Positions 6,109 to 13,982 of a DNA stretch of 17,650 nucleotides are shown piece by piece. Source of the DNA: Rhizobacter sp. (GTDB lineage: Bacteria > Pseudomonadota > Gammaproteobacteria > Burkholderiales > Burkholderiaceae_C). The notes under the pieces were generated by a model that was not told where the DNA came from, did no database searches, and was given only the letters and a program-made list of their open reading frames with translations. The stretch is from contig JANYBE010000052.1 in assembly GCA_025360945.1 (NCBI GenBank), forward strand, positions 1-17,650, read 5' to 3'. Positions within the stretch are counted from its first letter, which is position 1. The number at the start of each line of letters is the position of its first letter. Both the position numbers and the translations under genes were made by a program.

Positions 6109-8007
6109 CTACAACCCGAGCCGGCTCGGCAGCCACAGAGAGAACGAAGGCACGAGAACAATCACGACCAGCGTCACCAGGAGCACTGCGAGGTATTTCA
6201 TCATGGGGAGCGCAACGTCCCGGACCTGCGTGCCGGTGATCGCGCAGGTGGCGAACAGACCCAGCCCGATCGGCGGCGCGAACAGGCCCAGCCCCATCGC
6301 GATGACCATCACGGTGCCGAAGTGCAAGGGGTTGATGCCCAGCTGCTGTGCGATGGGCGTCAGCAGCGGGCCGAAGATGATCAGCGCGGGTGCCCCTTCC
6401 AGGACCGCGCCGAACAGGATCATCATGAGCACCGACAGGAGCAGGAACATGACGCTGCCGTACTGATGGGCGAAGGCGATCATCGTTGCGGACATCAGCT
6501 GCGGAATCTGTTCGATGGTGAGCGCGAACGACAGGCTGGAGGCGGCCGCGACGATGAACAGGATGCTGCCCGCCATCGATGCCGAACGCACGAACAGCCG
6601 CGCCAGATCGGCCACGCTCAGTTCGCGGAACGCCAGACTGCCGGCCACCAGCGCGTAGATGACGGCGAAGGCGGACACCTCGGTCGACGTCGCCACCCCC
6701 GAGGTCACGCCCTTGCCGATCATGCCCACCATGACGATCGCAACGAGCGCGCCGCCGAGCAGCTTGAGCATCGGCCTGCGGTGCGCGAACGCTTCGTCCG
6801 GATTGATCTTGCGCCCGACGATCACGGCCAGTGCGGCGAGTGCGAGCGCCATCACGGCAGCCGGCACGAGGCCGGCCATGAACAGGCCGGCGATCGAGAT
6901 GTTCGCGACGAAGCCCATGATTATCATGTTGATGCATGGCGGAATCGTCTCGGCCATCACCGCGGTGCACGCCAGCAGCCCGGCCGCTTCGTTGGGGTCC
7001 TGGCGCGTGCGGCGCACGGCGGGCATCACGATGCCACCGACCGCGGCGATGTCGGCCAGCTTGGAGCCGGACACGCCGGAGAAGAAGGCTGTCGCGACGA
7101 TGGTGATCAGGCCGAGGCCGCCGCGCACGCGTCCGAAAATGCGCAGCAATAGCTCGATCAGCCGCGACGACATGCCGTTGCACTCCATCAGCAGCCCGGC
7201 CAGCACGAAGAAGGGGATGGCTAGCAGAACGAAGTGATCGGTCCCGGCCATGATCTGCTGCGAGTAGATCAGCATTGGCACCGAGGGGTCGGCGAGGAAG
7301 TAAAGCAGCGCCGCGAAGGCCAGCACGAAGCCGATCGGCACGCCGAGCATCAGCCCCCCAAGGAAGCCGATCGCCAGCAGAATGCCGCTGGCGATCGCGT
7401 GACCGGGCACCAGCGCATTCCAGCCGAATGCGATCGTCACCAGCACCACGCTGGCCAGCAGGCTGATGATCACGACCCGGCGCGGGCCGTTCACCGCATT
7501 GGCCACGCCGAACAGCGTCATGAACAGGCTGCCGAACACGACCGGATAGACGTACAGCCATTGCGGCAGGCCGAGCGAGGTGGTCTGGCCGAAAGTGTCG
7601 ACGAGCAACGAAACCGACGAGACAAACAGGCTGGTCGAGACGCCCGCGATGATCCAATGGGCAGTCTGCATCAGTGTCGGTTGCCAGTGCTGAGGAAGCA
7701 TGCGGCGAAACAGGTCCACGCCGACGTGCTGGCCACGCGCCAGTACCGTGGCGGCGCCGAAGAAGACGAGCACGATCATCAGCGCGCGCGCTACCTCTTC
7801 GGCCCAGTCCACGGGATCGTGCAGGACGTAGCGGAATATCACCGATGCGAATACCACGAGCACGTCGATCGCCAGCACGGCGCCCGAGAGGTATTCGATC
7901 CAGTGCGTCAGGCCGGCCAGGAAGCGCCCGGGTTCAGTGTCATGGTGGAAGGCCCAGCCGGGCAGCGTGAGCGGATGCGGCGCGACGGCCGAAAGGTCTG
8001 CGGACAT
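6109..8007 (-). CDS. TRAP transporter fused permease (DctQ-DctM)
   Basis: One continuous frame of 632 residues joins both membrane subunits of a tripartite ATP-independent periplasmic transporter. Residues about 35-175 are DctQ-like with four hydrophobic segments and the typical VIFRYVLHDPVDWAEEVARAL. From about 205 onward is the DctM large subunit, with ILLAIGFLGGLMLGVPIGF, TAFFSGVSGSKLADIAAVG, ETIPPC and a C-terminal GLGLFAPPIGLGLF. It imports solute with a sodium or proton gradient in concert with the receptor encoded 61 bp upstream. The ATG at 8007 was chosen because DctQ homology begins soon after it; upstream codons in the same frame overlap the receptor gene. The site before it is weak (GGAT). 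The gap upstream contains a 12-nt perfect palindrome CGAGCCGGCTCG (8045-8056) of unknown meaning. Fused QM proteins are a known variant. Confidence 0.93.
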   Translation of the reverse strand: MSADLSAVAPHPLTLPGWAFHHDTEPGRFLAGLTHWIEYLSGAVLAIDVLVVFASVIFRYVLHDPVDWAEEVARALMIVLVFFGAATVLARGQHVGVDLFRRMLPQHWQPTLMQTAHWIIAGVSTSLFVSSVSLLVDTFGQTTSLGLPQWLYVYPVVFGSLFMTLFGVANAVNGPRRVVIISLLASVVLVTIAFGWNALVPGHAIASGILLAIGFLGGLMLGVPIGFVLAFAALLYFLADPSVPMLIYSQQIMAGTDHFVLLAIPFFVLAGLLMECNGMSSRLIELLLRIFGRVRGGLGLITIVATAFFSGVSGSKLADIAAVGGIVMPAVRRTRQDPNEAAGLLACTAVMAETIPPCINMIIMGFVANISIAGLFMAGLVPAAVMALALAALAVIVGRKINPDEAFAHRRPMLKLLGGALVAIVMVGMIGKGVTSGVATSTEVSAFAVIYALVAGSLAFRELSVADLARLFVRSASMAGSILFIVAAASSLSFALTIEQIPQLMSATMIAFAHQYGSVMFLLLSVLMMILFGAVLEGAPALIIFGPLLTPIAQQLGINPLHFGTVMVIAMGLGLFAPPIGLGLFATCAITGTQVRDVALPMMKYLAVLLVTLVVIVLVPSFSLWLPSRLGL

Positions 8008-8068
8008 CGGGGATCCAGAGCAAGTGTGGGTGTGACATCCCCGGCGAGCCGGCTCGAACGCCTGCGCC

Positions 8069-9097
8069 TCAGCCCCTGGCGCCGGCGATCGCCGCGAACA
8101 GCGGCGTGGTCGAGGGGTACTGCTTGGCGAAGTCGCTCCACAAGCGCACCTCCATCTCCTTGCCAACGGCGCTGCGGTCGGCGCTCGACATCGGGAAGAA
8201 GGTCATGCCCTTGCGCTTGAGCTCTTCGATCGCCGCTGCGCCCTTCTCAGCCGCAATGGCGCGTTGCTGCGCGGTCGCATCGCCAACCGCCTTCAGAAAG
8301 GCCGGACGCAGATCGGCAGAGATCTTGTCGATACTGCGCTTGCCGATCACGACCACCATCGGGGCGAACAGGTGCTCGGTCTGCCAGCAGGACTTGACGA
8401 CCTCGTTGAGTTTGCTGGCAAGTACGGTCGCCGCGTCATGCTCGAACCCGTCGACGACGCCTGTTTGCGCCGCCATGTAGAGCTCGCCGAACGGAATCGG
8501 CGTGGGGATCGCGCCCATGATCTTGAAAGTCTCGATGAACGCCGGCGTCGGCAGTACTCGCAGCTTCACGCCCTTGAGCTGGGCGAGCGATTTGACCGGC
8601 GCCTTGGTGTAGACGCTGCGGGCACCGAAATGCGATGCCCAGGTCAGAATGGTGCAGCCGGCGCGCTTGTGCAGCATGTCGCCCAGCGCCACGCCGACGG
8701 AGCCGTCGAGTGCCTTGGCCACGTGCCCATAGCTGTCGAACAGGTAGCCCAGATCGAGCATGCCGATCTCGGGCAGGATCGTGGCCCAGATCGACGAGCC
8801 GCTGACCATCATGTCGACCGAGCCCACCTTCACCTGCTGCACGACGTCACTTTCCTTGCCCAGCTGGTTGTTCGGGAAGTAGTCGAGCTTGATGCTGTTG
8901 CCGACCGCGGTCTTCAGATTCGCCTGCAGGTGCTCGTACCAGACATAGTGCGCGGCCTGGTCGTCTGGCGTCATCGACGACGAAAACCGCAGCGAGACCG
9001 CCGACTGAGCGCGCGTGACGGCGGGAAAGCCGGCGAGGGCGGCGAGCGACGCGGCAGAACCCGCGCGCACAAACTGACGGCGCGATATGCAAACCAT
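8069..9097 (-). CDS. TRAP transporter periplasmic solute receptor (DctP/TAXI-independent, DctP type)
   Basis: Extracytoplasmic receptor of 342 residues, normal length for DctP. The N-terminus carries a twin-arginine-type signal, SRRQFVRAG (5-13), a hydrophobic stretch SAASLAALAGF and an A-x-A-like end TRAQ near residue 31, so export may be by Tat. The conserved arginine that salt-bridges the carboxylate of the ligand in DctP proteins is expected in LKGVKLRVLPTP (R180), and GVVDGFEHD follows at about 213-221. This favours a carboxylate ligand such as a sugar acid or hydroxy acid. A GGAGAC site lies about 6 nt before the ATG at 9097. It is the first gene of the operon, with the ATCGAT operator 45 bp upstream. 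The exact ligand is unknown. Confidence 0.92.
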   Translation of the reverse strand: MVCISRRQFVRAGSAASLAALAGFPAVTRAQSAVSLRFSSSMTPDDQAAHYVWYEHLQANLKTAVGNSIKLDYFPNNQLGKESDVVQQVKVGSVDMMVSGSSIWATILPEIGMLDLGYLFDSYGHVAKALDGSVGVALGDMLHKRAGCTILTWASHFGARSVYTKAPVKSLAQLKGVKLRVLPTPAFIETFKIMGAIPTPIPFGELYMAAQTGVVDGFEHDAATVLASKLNEVVKSCWQTEHLFAPMVVVIGKRSIDKISADLRPAFLKAVGDATAQQRAIAAEKGAAAIEELKRKGMTFFPMSSADRSAVGKEMEVRLWSDFAKQYPSTTPLFAAIAGARG

Positions 9098-9142
9098 GTT
9101 GTGTCTCCGGTGCTGGACGGCAGAGGATCAGCGATTTTGTGT

Positions 9143-9161
9143 ATCGATTTACTGTATCGAT
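9143..9161 (-). promoter_or_regulatory. LacI-type operator upstream of the TRAP operon
   Basis: ATCGATTTACTGTATCGAT is an imperfect palindrome (7 of 9 pairs around a central C) 45 bp before the TRAP receptor start. Together with flanks TGT and G it matches the site at 3783-3801 at 21 of 23 positions and lies in the same orientation relative to the gene it precedes. Outward, TTGT and ACAA add symmetry. It is the probable control point of the TRAP-regulator-dehydrogenase operon. A further ATCGAC half-site lies at 9168-9173. Confidence 0.72.
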
Positions 9162-9179
9162 GTACAAATCGACTTCCAT

Positions 9180-9192
9180 CGGGGTTTCCCCG
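9180..9192 (-). terminator. Small hairpin between dsbA and the TRAP operon
   Basis: CGGGG and CCCCG pair around TTT, giving a 5-bp stem about 53 bp beyond the dsbA stop and just upstream of the TRAP operator. There is no T run, so intrinsic termination would be weak. It is listed because some transcript end is expected between the housekeeping operon and the separately regulated TRAP operon; nothing better is visible in the 147-bp gap. Confidence 0.2.
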
Positions 9193-9244
9193 CTCTCGCA
9201 TGCATCGCTGGGGGCGGGCCCATGGGACCGCTTGGGCCGCTGTA

Positions 9245-9886
9245 TCAGCCGGACTTGTGCAGCTTTTGCACCAGGAAGTCGGCCACGGCCAGCGAGCGCT
9301 CGTTGCCGCCGGCCATCGTGCCCGAGGTGTAGTAGCGGCCGTGCACGCCGATCGCCGGCACGCCGTCGATCTTGTAGCCGTCGACGAGCAGGTTTGCCCG
9401 CCTGAGCTTGCTCTGGGTCGTGAACGAGTTGAACGCCTCGGTGAACTTCGCGACGTCGACATCGTGCTTGGCCATGTAGCTGGCGATCTCGGCTGGCTTG
9501 TCGAGCGCCAGCCGTTCGGAATGCACGGCGTAGAAGACCCTGCGGTGCATGGCTGCGACCAGTCCGAGCGCCTCGAGCGCATAGAAGATGCGTTGATGCG
9601 TCGTGAAGGGCTCGGCCCGAAACGCCACCGGCACGCGGCTGAACGTCACGTGCTCTGGCAGGCGCTTGGCCCACGCGTCGAGCTCAGGTTCGAAGGCCGC
9701 GCAGTGCGGGCATCCGTACCAGAAGAAATCGATGAGCTCGATCTTGCCGGTCGCAGCGCTGACCGGCATCGGTTGGTTCAGCCGCACGTAGTTGCGGCCT
9801 TCGACGGGCTCGCCCTGTGCCCGTGAGGCGGTCGGGGCGAGTGCGGTGGTGCAGGCCAGGGCGGCGGAAAAGTCGCGACGTTTCAT
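9245..9886 (-). CDS. dsbA: Thiol:disulfide interchange protein DsbA
   Basis: Periplasmic oxidase that introduces disulfide bonds into exported proteins. The protein has 213 residues, the usual length. The active site CPHC (59-62) sits in FFWYGCPHCAAFEPEL, and the cis-proline loop is GVPAIGV (P177). The N-terminal signal MKRRDFSAALACTTALA ends near SRAQ (about 21-24) and contains an RRDF pair resembling a twin-arginine motif, although Sec or SRP export is usual for DsbA. The ATG at 9886 was chosen over an in-frame ATG at 9934 because the signal peptide begins there. It lies 73 bp downstream of the SPOR-protein gene in what appears to be the argS operon, an order I recall as common in Burkholderiales. 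Confidence 0.94.
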   Translation of the reverse strand: MKRRDFSAALACTTALAPTASRAQGEPVEGRNYVRLNQPMPVSAATGKIELIDFFWYGCPHCAAFEPELDAWAKRLPEHVTFSRVPVAFRAEPFTTHQRIFYALEALGLVAAMHRRVFYAVHSERLALDKPAEIASYMAKHDVDVAKFTEAFNSFTTQSKLRRANLLVDGYKIDGVPAIGVHGRYYTSGTMAGGNERSLAVADFLVQKLHKSG

Positions 9887-9959
9887 GGGGGCTGGGCGGT
9901 GCGGTGGTCGGGATGAGTCGCTTTGGGTGAGCAAAGTTCAGGCCGAGCCGCAGGGGCCG

Positions 9960-10652
9960 CTAGCGCTGTACCCGCACCAGGGCCGATTCGACCCCCGCGG
10001 CGTCGAGCTTTTCCTTGGCGGCGTCGGCATCGGTCTTCTTCTCGAACGGACCGACGCGCACGCGGTAGACGGTACGCCCGGATTGCTCGCGCTCTGTCAG
10101 CTTGCCTTCCATGCCCAGCATCGCGAGCTTGGCGCGTTGCGCCTCGGCGTCTTCGGTGCGCCCGTAGGCGCCCGCCTGCACGAAGTAGGCGAACGGGTCA
10201 GGGCCGGCGGCGCTGGCCGACGCCGCCGCCTTGGGTTCGCGAGCCGGCTTGTCGGCGAGGATCGAGGCCGGGTCGCGCGCGCCTGCACTCGCAGAGGCCT
10301 TCGGTGCAGGCACCGCGGCGCTGGTCGTTGATGTAGCTGCGGGTGGTGTCGTCGATGGCATTCCCGGGATCACCGGGGTGGTCGGCGATCCGGGCGTGAC
10401 CACGCCGCTGGCGGCGCTCGCCGGTTTGGCCGGGTTCTTGCCGTACAGCGGGCTGTTCGGATCCCAGTTCTTGTTCTTCTCGGCCTCGGCGGCGTCCTGA
10501 CCGGCGGTGCGCTGGGGCACCTTGTTGACGAAGGGCACGGGCACCTTGGTGACGTACAGCGCCACGCCCAGCGCTAGCGTGAGTCCGATCAGCAGGCCGG
10601 TGATCAAACCCACGGCAAAGCCGCCGCGTTGGGATTTCTTCTGGTCGTTCAT
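9960..10652 (-). CDS. SPOR-domain (FtsN-like) cell division/peptidoglycan-binding protein
   Basis: Bitopic inner-membrane protein of 230 residues. A short cytoplasmic tail precedes one transmembrane helix (about 12-33, FAVGLITGLLIGLTLALGVAL). A periplasmic linker rich in proline, alanine, serine and threonine follows (about 45-150), and a C-terminal SPOR domain ends the protein (about 153-229, beginning FAYFVQAGAYGRTEDAEAQ and including YRVRVGPF). SPOR domains bind denuded peptidoglycan at the division septum, so a septal role is likely; FtsN identity is probable but other SPOR proteins share this layout. The start overlaps the argS stop as ATGA. The ribosome binding site is weak, in line with coupling to argS translation. 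Confidence 0.88.
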   Translation of the reverse strand: MNDQKKSQRGGFAVGLITGLLIGLTLALGVALYVTKVPVPFVNKVPQRTAGQDAAEAEKNKNWDPNSPLYGKNPAKPASAASGVVTPGSPTTPVIPGMPSTTPPAATSTTSAAVPAPKASASAGARDPASILADKPAREPKAAASASAAGPDPFAYFVQAGAYGRTEDAEAQRAKLAMLGMEGKLTEREQSGRTVYRVRVGPFEKKTDADAAKEKLDAAGVESALVRVQR

Positions 10653-12355
10653 GAAGAGGTCTCTGTGTCTCGGTCCATGCGGTCCGGCGCACTCACGCCG
10701 AGCACCGCGAGGGCATTGCGGATAACTTGCCGGGTGGCCACCAGCAGCGCGATGCGCGCACGCGCCAGTTCGCGATCATCGACGAGAAAGCGCTCGGCGC
10801 CGTAGTAGCTATGGAACGCGCCCGCCAGATCACGCAGGTAGAAGGTCGTGTCGTGCGGCGCCAGCCCGGCTGCTGCGTTCGCGAGCATGGCCGGAAACTC
10901 GGCCAGCCTGAGCATCAGCGCGGCTTCGCTGGGCGCGGCGAGCAGCGTGAGATCGGCGCCGCTCAACGAGGCCTGCGCGCCGCCGCCCTCGGCCCACTGG
11001 CGGATCACCGAGCAGATGCGCGCATGCGCGTACTGCACGTAGAAAACGGGGTTCTCATCGTTGCGCTTCAGCGCAAGGTCGACGTCGAAGATGAACTCGC
11101 TGTCGGCCTTGCGGCTGAGCAGGAAGAAGCGCACTGCGTCCTTGCTGGTCCAGTCGATCAGGTCGCGCAGCGTCACATAGCTGCCGGCGCGCTTGGAGAT
11201 CTTGACCTCTTCTCCGCCCTTCATCACGGTGACCATCTTGTGTAGCACGTACTCGGGATAGCCCGCCGGCACGCCCATGCCCGCGGCCTGCACGCCGGCG
11301 CGCACGCGCGCGATCGTGCCGTGGTGGTCGCCGCCCTGGATGTTGATGGCCTTGTGAAAGCCGCGCTCGAACTTGTTGACGTGGTAGGCCACGTCGGGCA
11401 CGAAGTAGGTGTAAGTGGCGTCGGACTTGCGCATCACACGGTCCTTGTCGTCGCCGTAGTCGGTGGTGCGCAGCCAGAGCGCGCCACCTTCCTCGAAAGT
11501 CTTGCCCGCCGCGATCAGACGTTTCACGGTGTCGTCGACGCGGCCTGATGAGTACAGGCTTGACTCGAGAAAGTAGTGGTCGAAGCGCACACCGAAGGCC
11601 TGCAAGTCCAGGTCCTGCTCGTGGCGCAGGTAGGCGACTGCGAACTGGCGGATGCCGTCAAGGTCGCCCACGTCGCCCGAAGCGGTGAACGCCCGGTCGT
11701 CGGCGGTGACGGATTGCTTCGCGAGGAAATCGGCCGCGATGTCGCCGATGTATTCGCCGTTGTAGGCAGTCTCCGGCCACTGCGCGTCGCCCGGCTTGAG
11801 GCCGCGCAGCCGCGCCTGCACCGAGGCCGCGAGTGTGGCGATCTGCACGCCCGCATCGTTGTAATAGAACTCGCGCGAGACGCGCCAGCCCTGCGTCTCG
11901 AACAGGTTGCAGATGGCGTCGCCCAAGGCAGCCTGGCGCGCGTGACCGACGTGCAACGGTCCGGTCGGGTTGGCCGAGACGAACTCGACCAGCATCTGGT
12001 CCGTGCGGGCCGGCTGGCGGCCAAAGCGCTCGCCTTGGGCCAGCACCTCGGCGACGATCGCCTGCTTGGCCGCGGCCTTCAGGCGCAGGTTGATGAAACC
12101 CGGGCCGGCGATCTCGAGCGCATCGACCCAGTGCTGCACGGCCGGTTGCCGATTCAGCGCCTCGATCAGCGCACCGGCCACCTCGCGCGGATTCTTCTTC
12201 AGCGCCTTGGCCAGTGGCATCGCGGCGGTGCACGCCAGGTCGCCGTGTGCAGCCTGCTTCGGGGATTCGAACGCGGGCGTTACGGCACCCCCCGGAGCGA
12301 CCTCGGCAATAGCCGCGCCCAGGGCGACCAGCAGGTCGGATTTGGCTTGGATCAT
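10649..12355 (-). CDS. argS: Arginine-tRNA ligase
   Basis: Class I aminoacyl-tRNA synthetase that charges tRNA-Arg. The protein is 568 residues, typical for bacterial ArgRS. The N-terminal Arg-specific domain contains FESPKQAAHGDLACTAAM (about 29-46). The HIGH motif is HVGH (135-138) in SANPTGPLHVGHARQAALGD, and a KMSKS-like motif is KISKR (385-389). The C-terminal DALR-type anticodon-binding domain includes VQYAHARICSVIRQW and FYLRDLAGAFHSYY. It starts at the ATG at 12355, with no strong ribosome binding site, and is divergent from the kinase gene. It heads the argS-SPOR-dsbA minus-strand group. Confidence 0.97.
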   Translation of the reverse strand: MIQAKSDLLVALGAAIAEVAPGGAVTPAFESPKQAAHGDLACTAAMPLAKALKKNPREVAGALIEALNRQPAVQHWVDALEIAGPGFINLRLKAAAKQAIVAEVLAQGERFGRQPARTDQMLVEFVSANPTGPLHVGHARQAALGDAICNLFETQGWRVSREFYYNDAGVQIATLAASVQARLRGLKPGDAQWPETAYNGEYIGDIAADFLAKQSVTADDRAFTASGDVGDLDGIRQFAVAYLRHEQDLDLQAFGVRFDHYFLESSLYSSGRVDDTVKRLIAAGKTFEEGGALWLRTTDYGDDKDRVMRKSDATYTYFVPDVAYHVNKFERGFHKAINIQGGDHHGTIARVRAGVQAAGMGVPAGYPEYVLHKMVTVMKGGEEVKISKRAGSYVTLRDLIDWTSKDAVRFFLLSRKADSEFIFDVDLALKRNDENPVFYVQYAHARICSVIRQWAEGGGAQASLSGADLTLLAAPSEAALMLRLAEFPAMLANAAAGLAPHDTTFYLRDLAGAFHSYYGAERFLVDDRELARARIALLVATRQVIRNALAVLGVSAPDRMDRDTETSS

Positions 12356-12495
12356 GGAGCGATTCTACGAGGCCGCCCTGGCGCGACCCGCTGGCCGGCG
12401 CGGGGATTGGCCACGGTTCGGCCCATTGTTCGGCATACTGCAACGGCCCGGTCGGCGCGAAGATGGCGCCCTATCTGCCTGCGGGCATTGTTCCC
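12356..12495. other. Divergent intergenic region between argS and the kinase gene
   Basis: This 140-bp gap must hold the promoters of argS (minus) and the kinase (plus). I could not identify a convincing -35/-10 pair on either strand, nor a palindromic operator. If the kinase starts at the alternative ATG at 12463 the gap is 107 bp. Confidence 0.4.
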
Positions 12496-13854
12496 ATGAG
12501 CATCCAGCCGACCACCTCGTCCGACCCCGCAGCCAGCCCCGCCCTGCCCAGCCACATCGGCAAGTATCGCGTGCTCAGGCGTCTAGGCGAAGGCGCGACG
12601 GCCGAGGTCTACCTGTGCCACGACGACTTCAAGGATCAGAACGTCGCGATCAAGCGCGTGCGCGCCAAGGAGCCGGGTGACCCCACGGACGGCCGCTACT
12701 CCGAGCGCTTCTTCGCTGCCGAGGCCGCGCTCGCGGGCAAGCTGAACCACCCAAACGTGGTGCAGATCTTTGACGCCGTGCCCGACCCGGTCGCACCTTA
12801 TCTGGTGATGGAGTACGTCGCGGGCAGTACGCTGCGGCCGTTCTGCCGCGCCGACCAGCTGCTGCCGCTCGAGCTGATCGTCGAAATCGGCTTTAAGTGC
12901 GCGATGGCGCTCGGCTATGTGTACCGCCAGGGCCTGATCCACCGCGACGTGAAGCCGGCGAACCTGCTCGCTGTGATGAACAACGGCACGATCACCGATG
13001 TGAAAATCAGCGATTTTGGCAGCGTGCTCAACCTCGATTCGGAGGTGACGCAGGTCTATCGCGTAGGCTCGCTTGCCTACATGTCGCCCGAGCAGCTCGA
13101 CGGCGATACGCTCGACTGCCGCGCCGACATGTATTCGCTCGGGGCCGTGCTGTACCACCTGATCGCCGGGCGCCCGCCCTTCGACGCGCAAGTGCAGTCG
13201 GCGATGATGCAGCAGATCTACCACGTGCAGCCCGGCCCGCTGGGTGCGCTGCGCGACGGTGTCAGTGCCGGCCTTGACGCGACGGTGCAGCGCGCGCTCG
13301 CGAAGAACCCGGGCGACCGCTATGCCAACTGGGAAGAATTCGCGCAGGCACTGTCGGGCCTGATCACCAACCAGGAAGTTCCGCGCGGCCAGCTGCAAGG
13401 CGTTCTCGACTCGGAGCGTTTCAATCTGTTGCGCTCGCTCGACTTCTTTTCCAGCTTCGGCGATGTCGAGCTGTGGGAGGTGGTGCACCGCGCGAAGTGG
13501 CAACGCTTTCACTTCGGGCACGCGCTGTACCGCAAGGGCGAGGAGGGCAACAGCTTTCACATCCTCGCGCTGGGCGAGGTCGAGGTGTTCCGCGACGGCA
13601 AGAAGGTCGCCAAGCTCGGCGGCGGCACCTCGATCGGCGAGATGGCCTACCTCGCGCCCAGCCCCGAACTCAAGCGCCACAGCACCGACGTGATCGTGAC
13701 CGAACCGGCCACGACGATCTCGTTCACCCCTCAGACGCTGATCCAGATCAGCCCGGGCTGTCGGCACCAGTTCGATGCGGCCTTCATCCGCGTGCTGGTG
13801 CGCCGTCTTCACGCTGCGCACGAAGCATTGGCACATCCGCGACGCATCCTGTAG
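12496..13854 (+). CDS. Serine/threonine protein kinase with C-terminal cyclic-nucleotide-binding domain
   Basis: Soluble Hanks-type kinase fused to a CNB/Crp-like sensor, 452 residues from the ATG at 12496. The kinase domain covers about 22-290. It shows the glycine loop GEGATAEVYL (31-40), ATP-binding lysine in VAIKR (K53), helix-C glutamate in AAEAAL (E76), catalytic loop HRDVKPANLL (149-158), DFG (173-175) and SPEQL in the activation segment. The arginine before the catalytic aspartate suggests control by activation-loop phosphorylation. Residues about 318-440 form the CNB domain; its phosphate-binding cassette retains GE (381-382) and an arginine in KRHSTDV (R394). No transmembrane helix is seen, unlike many PknB-type kinases. 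An in-frame ATG at 12463 would add 11 residues; neither start has a clear ribosome binding site. The effector nucleotide and kinase targets are unknown. Confidence 0.92.
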   Translation: MSIQPTTSSDPAASPALPSHIGKYRVLRRLGEGATAEVYLCHDDFKDQNVAIKRVRAKEPGDPTDGRYSERFFAAEAALAGKLNHPNVVQIFDAVPDPVAPYLVMEYVAGSTLRPFCRADQLLPLELIVEIGFKCAMALGYVYRQGLIHRDVKPANLLAVMNNGTITDVKISDFGSVLNLDSEVTQVYRVGSLAYMSPEQLDGDTLDCRADMYSLGAVLYHLIAGRPPFDAQVQSAMMQQIYHVQPGPLGALRDGVSAGLDATVQRALAKNPGDRYANWEEFAQALSGLITNQEVPRGQLQGVLDSERFNLLRSLDFFSSFGDVELWEVVHRAKWQRFHFGHALYRKGEEGNSFHILALGEVEVFRDGKKVAKLGGGTSIGEMAYLAPSPELKRHSTDVIVTEPATTISFTPQTLIQISPGCRHQFDAAFIRVLVRRLHAAHEALAHPRRIL

Positions 13855-13877
13855 CGCTCGGAGCAAACGAGTGTCCA

Positions 13878-13893
13878 CCGCGCGACAGCGCGG
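13878..13893 (+). terminator. Hairpin downstream of the kinase gene
   Basis: CCGCGC and GCGCGG form a 6-bp stem with loop GACA, starting 24 bp after the kinase stop. No T run follows, so it is at best a weak or Rho-assisted terminator separating the kinase from the next gene. Confidence 0.25.
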
Positions 13894-13905
13894 CGCGTTG
13901 ATCCC

Positions 13906-13934
13906 TTGCTGGCACATGGGGCGCATGCTTCAAT
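13906..13934 (+). promoter_or_regulatory. Possible sigma-70 promoter of the PsiF-repeat gene
   Basis: TTGCTG (13906-13911) and TTCAAT (13929-13934) are separated by exactly 17 bp and lie about 49 bp before the gene start. Matches to consensus are 3 of 6 and 4 of 6. No obvious PhoB box was seen between this and the kinase gene, so phosphate control is not supported by the sequence. Confidence 0.4.
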
Positions 13935-13982
13935 GCTCGCCGGCAATCACGCCCCCCGTGCAAAGTGCTCCAAGGAGATCCT

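Noticed and set aside
6086..7657. 523-codon minus-strand frame overlapping the TRAP permease
   Set aside because: A +1/-1 shadow of DctQM: Arg/Gly/Asp-rich with no membrane segments.
8264..9826. 520-codon open frame on the plus strand
   Set aside because: It spans antisense to the TRAP receptor, the intergenic operator and dsbA, all well supported on the minus strand.
12463..12495. Kinase start at ATG 12463
   Set aside because: Possible, but there is no ribosome binding site and the added residues match no domain; kept only as the alternative start.
12583..13926. 447-codon open frame on the minus strand
   Set aside because: Antisense to the kinase gene, whose canonical motifs run the full length; the product is rich in His, Arg, Val and Ala with no recognisable domain.
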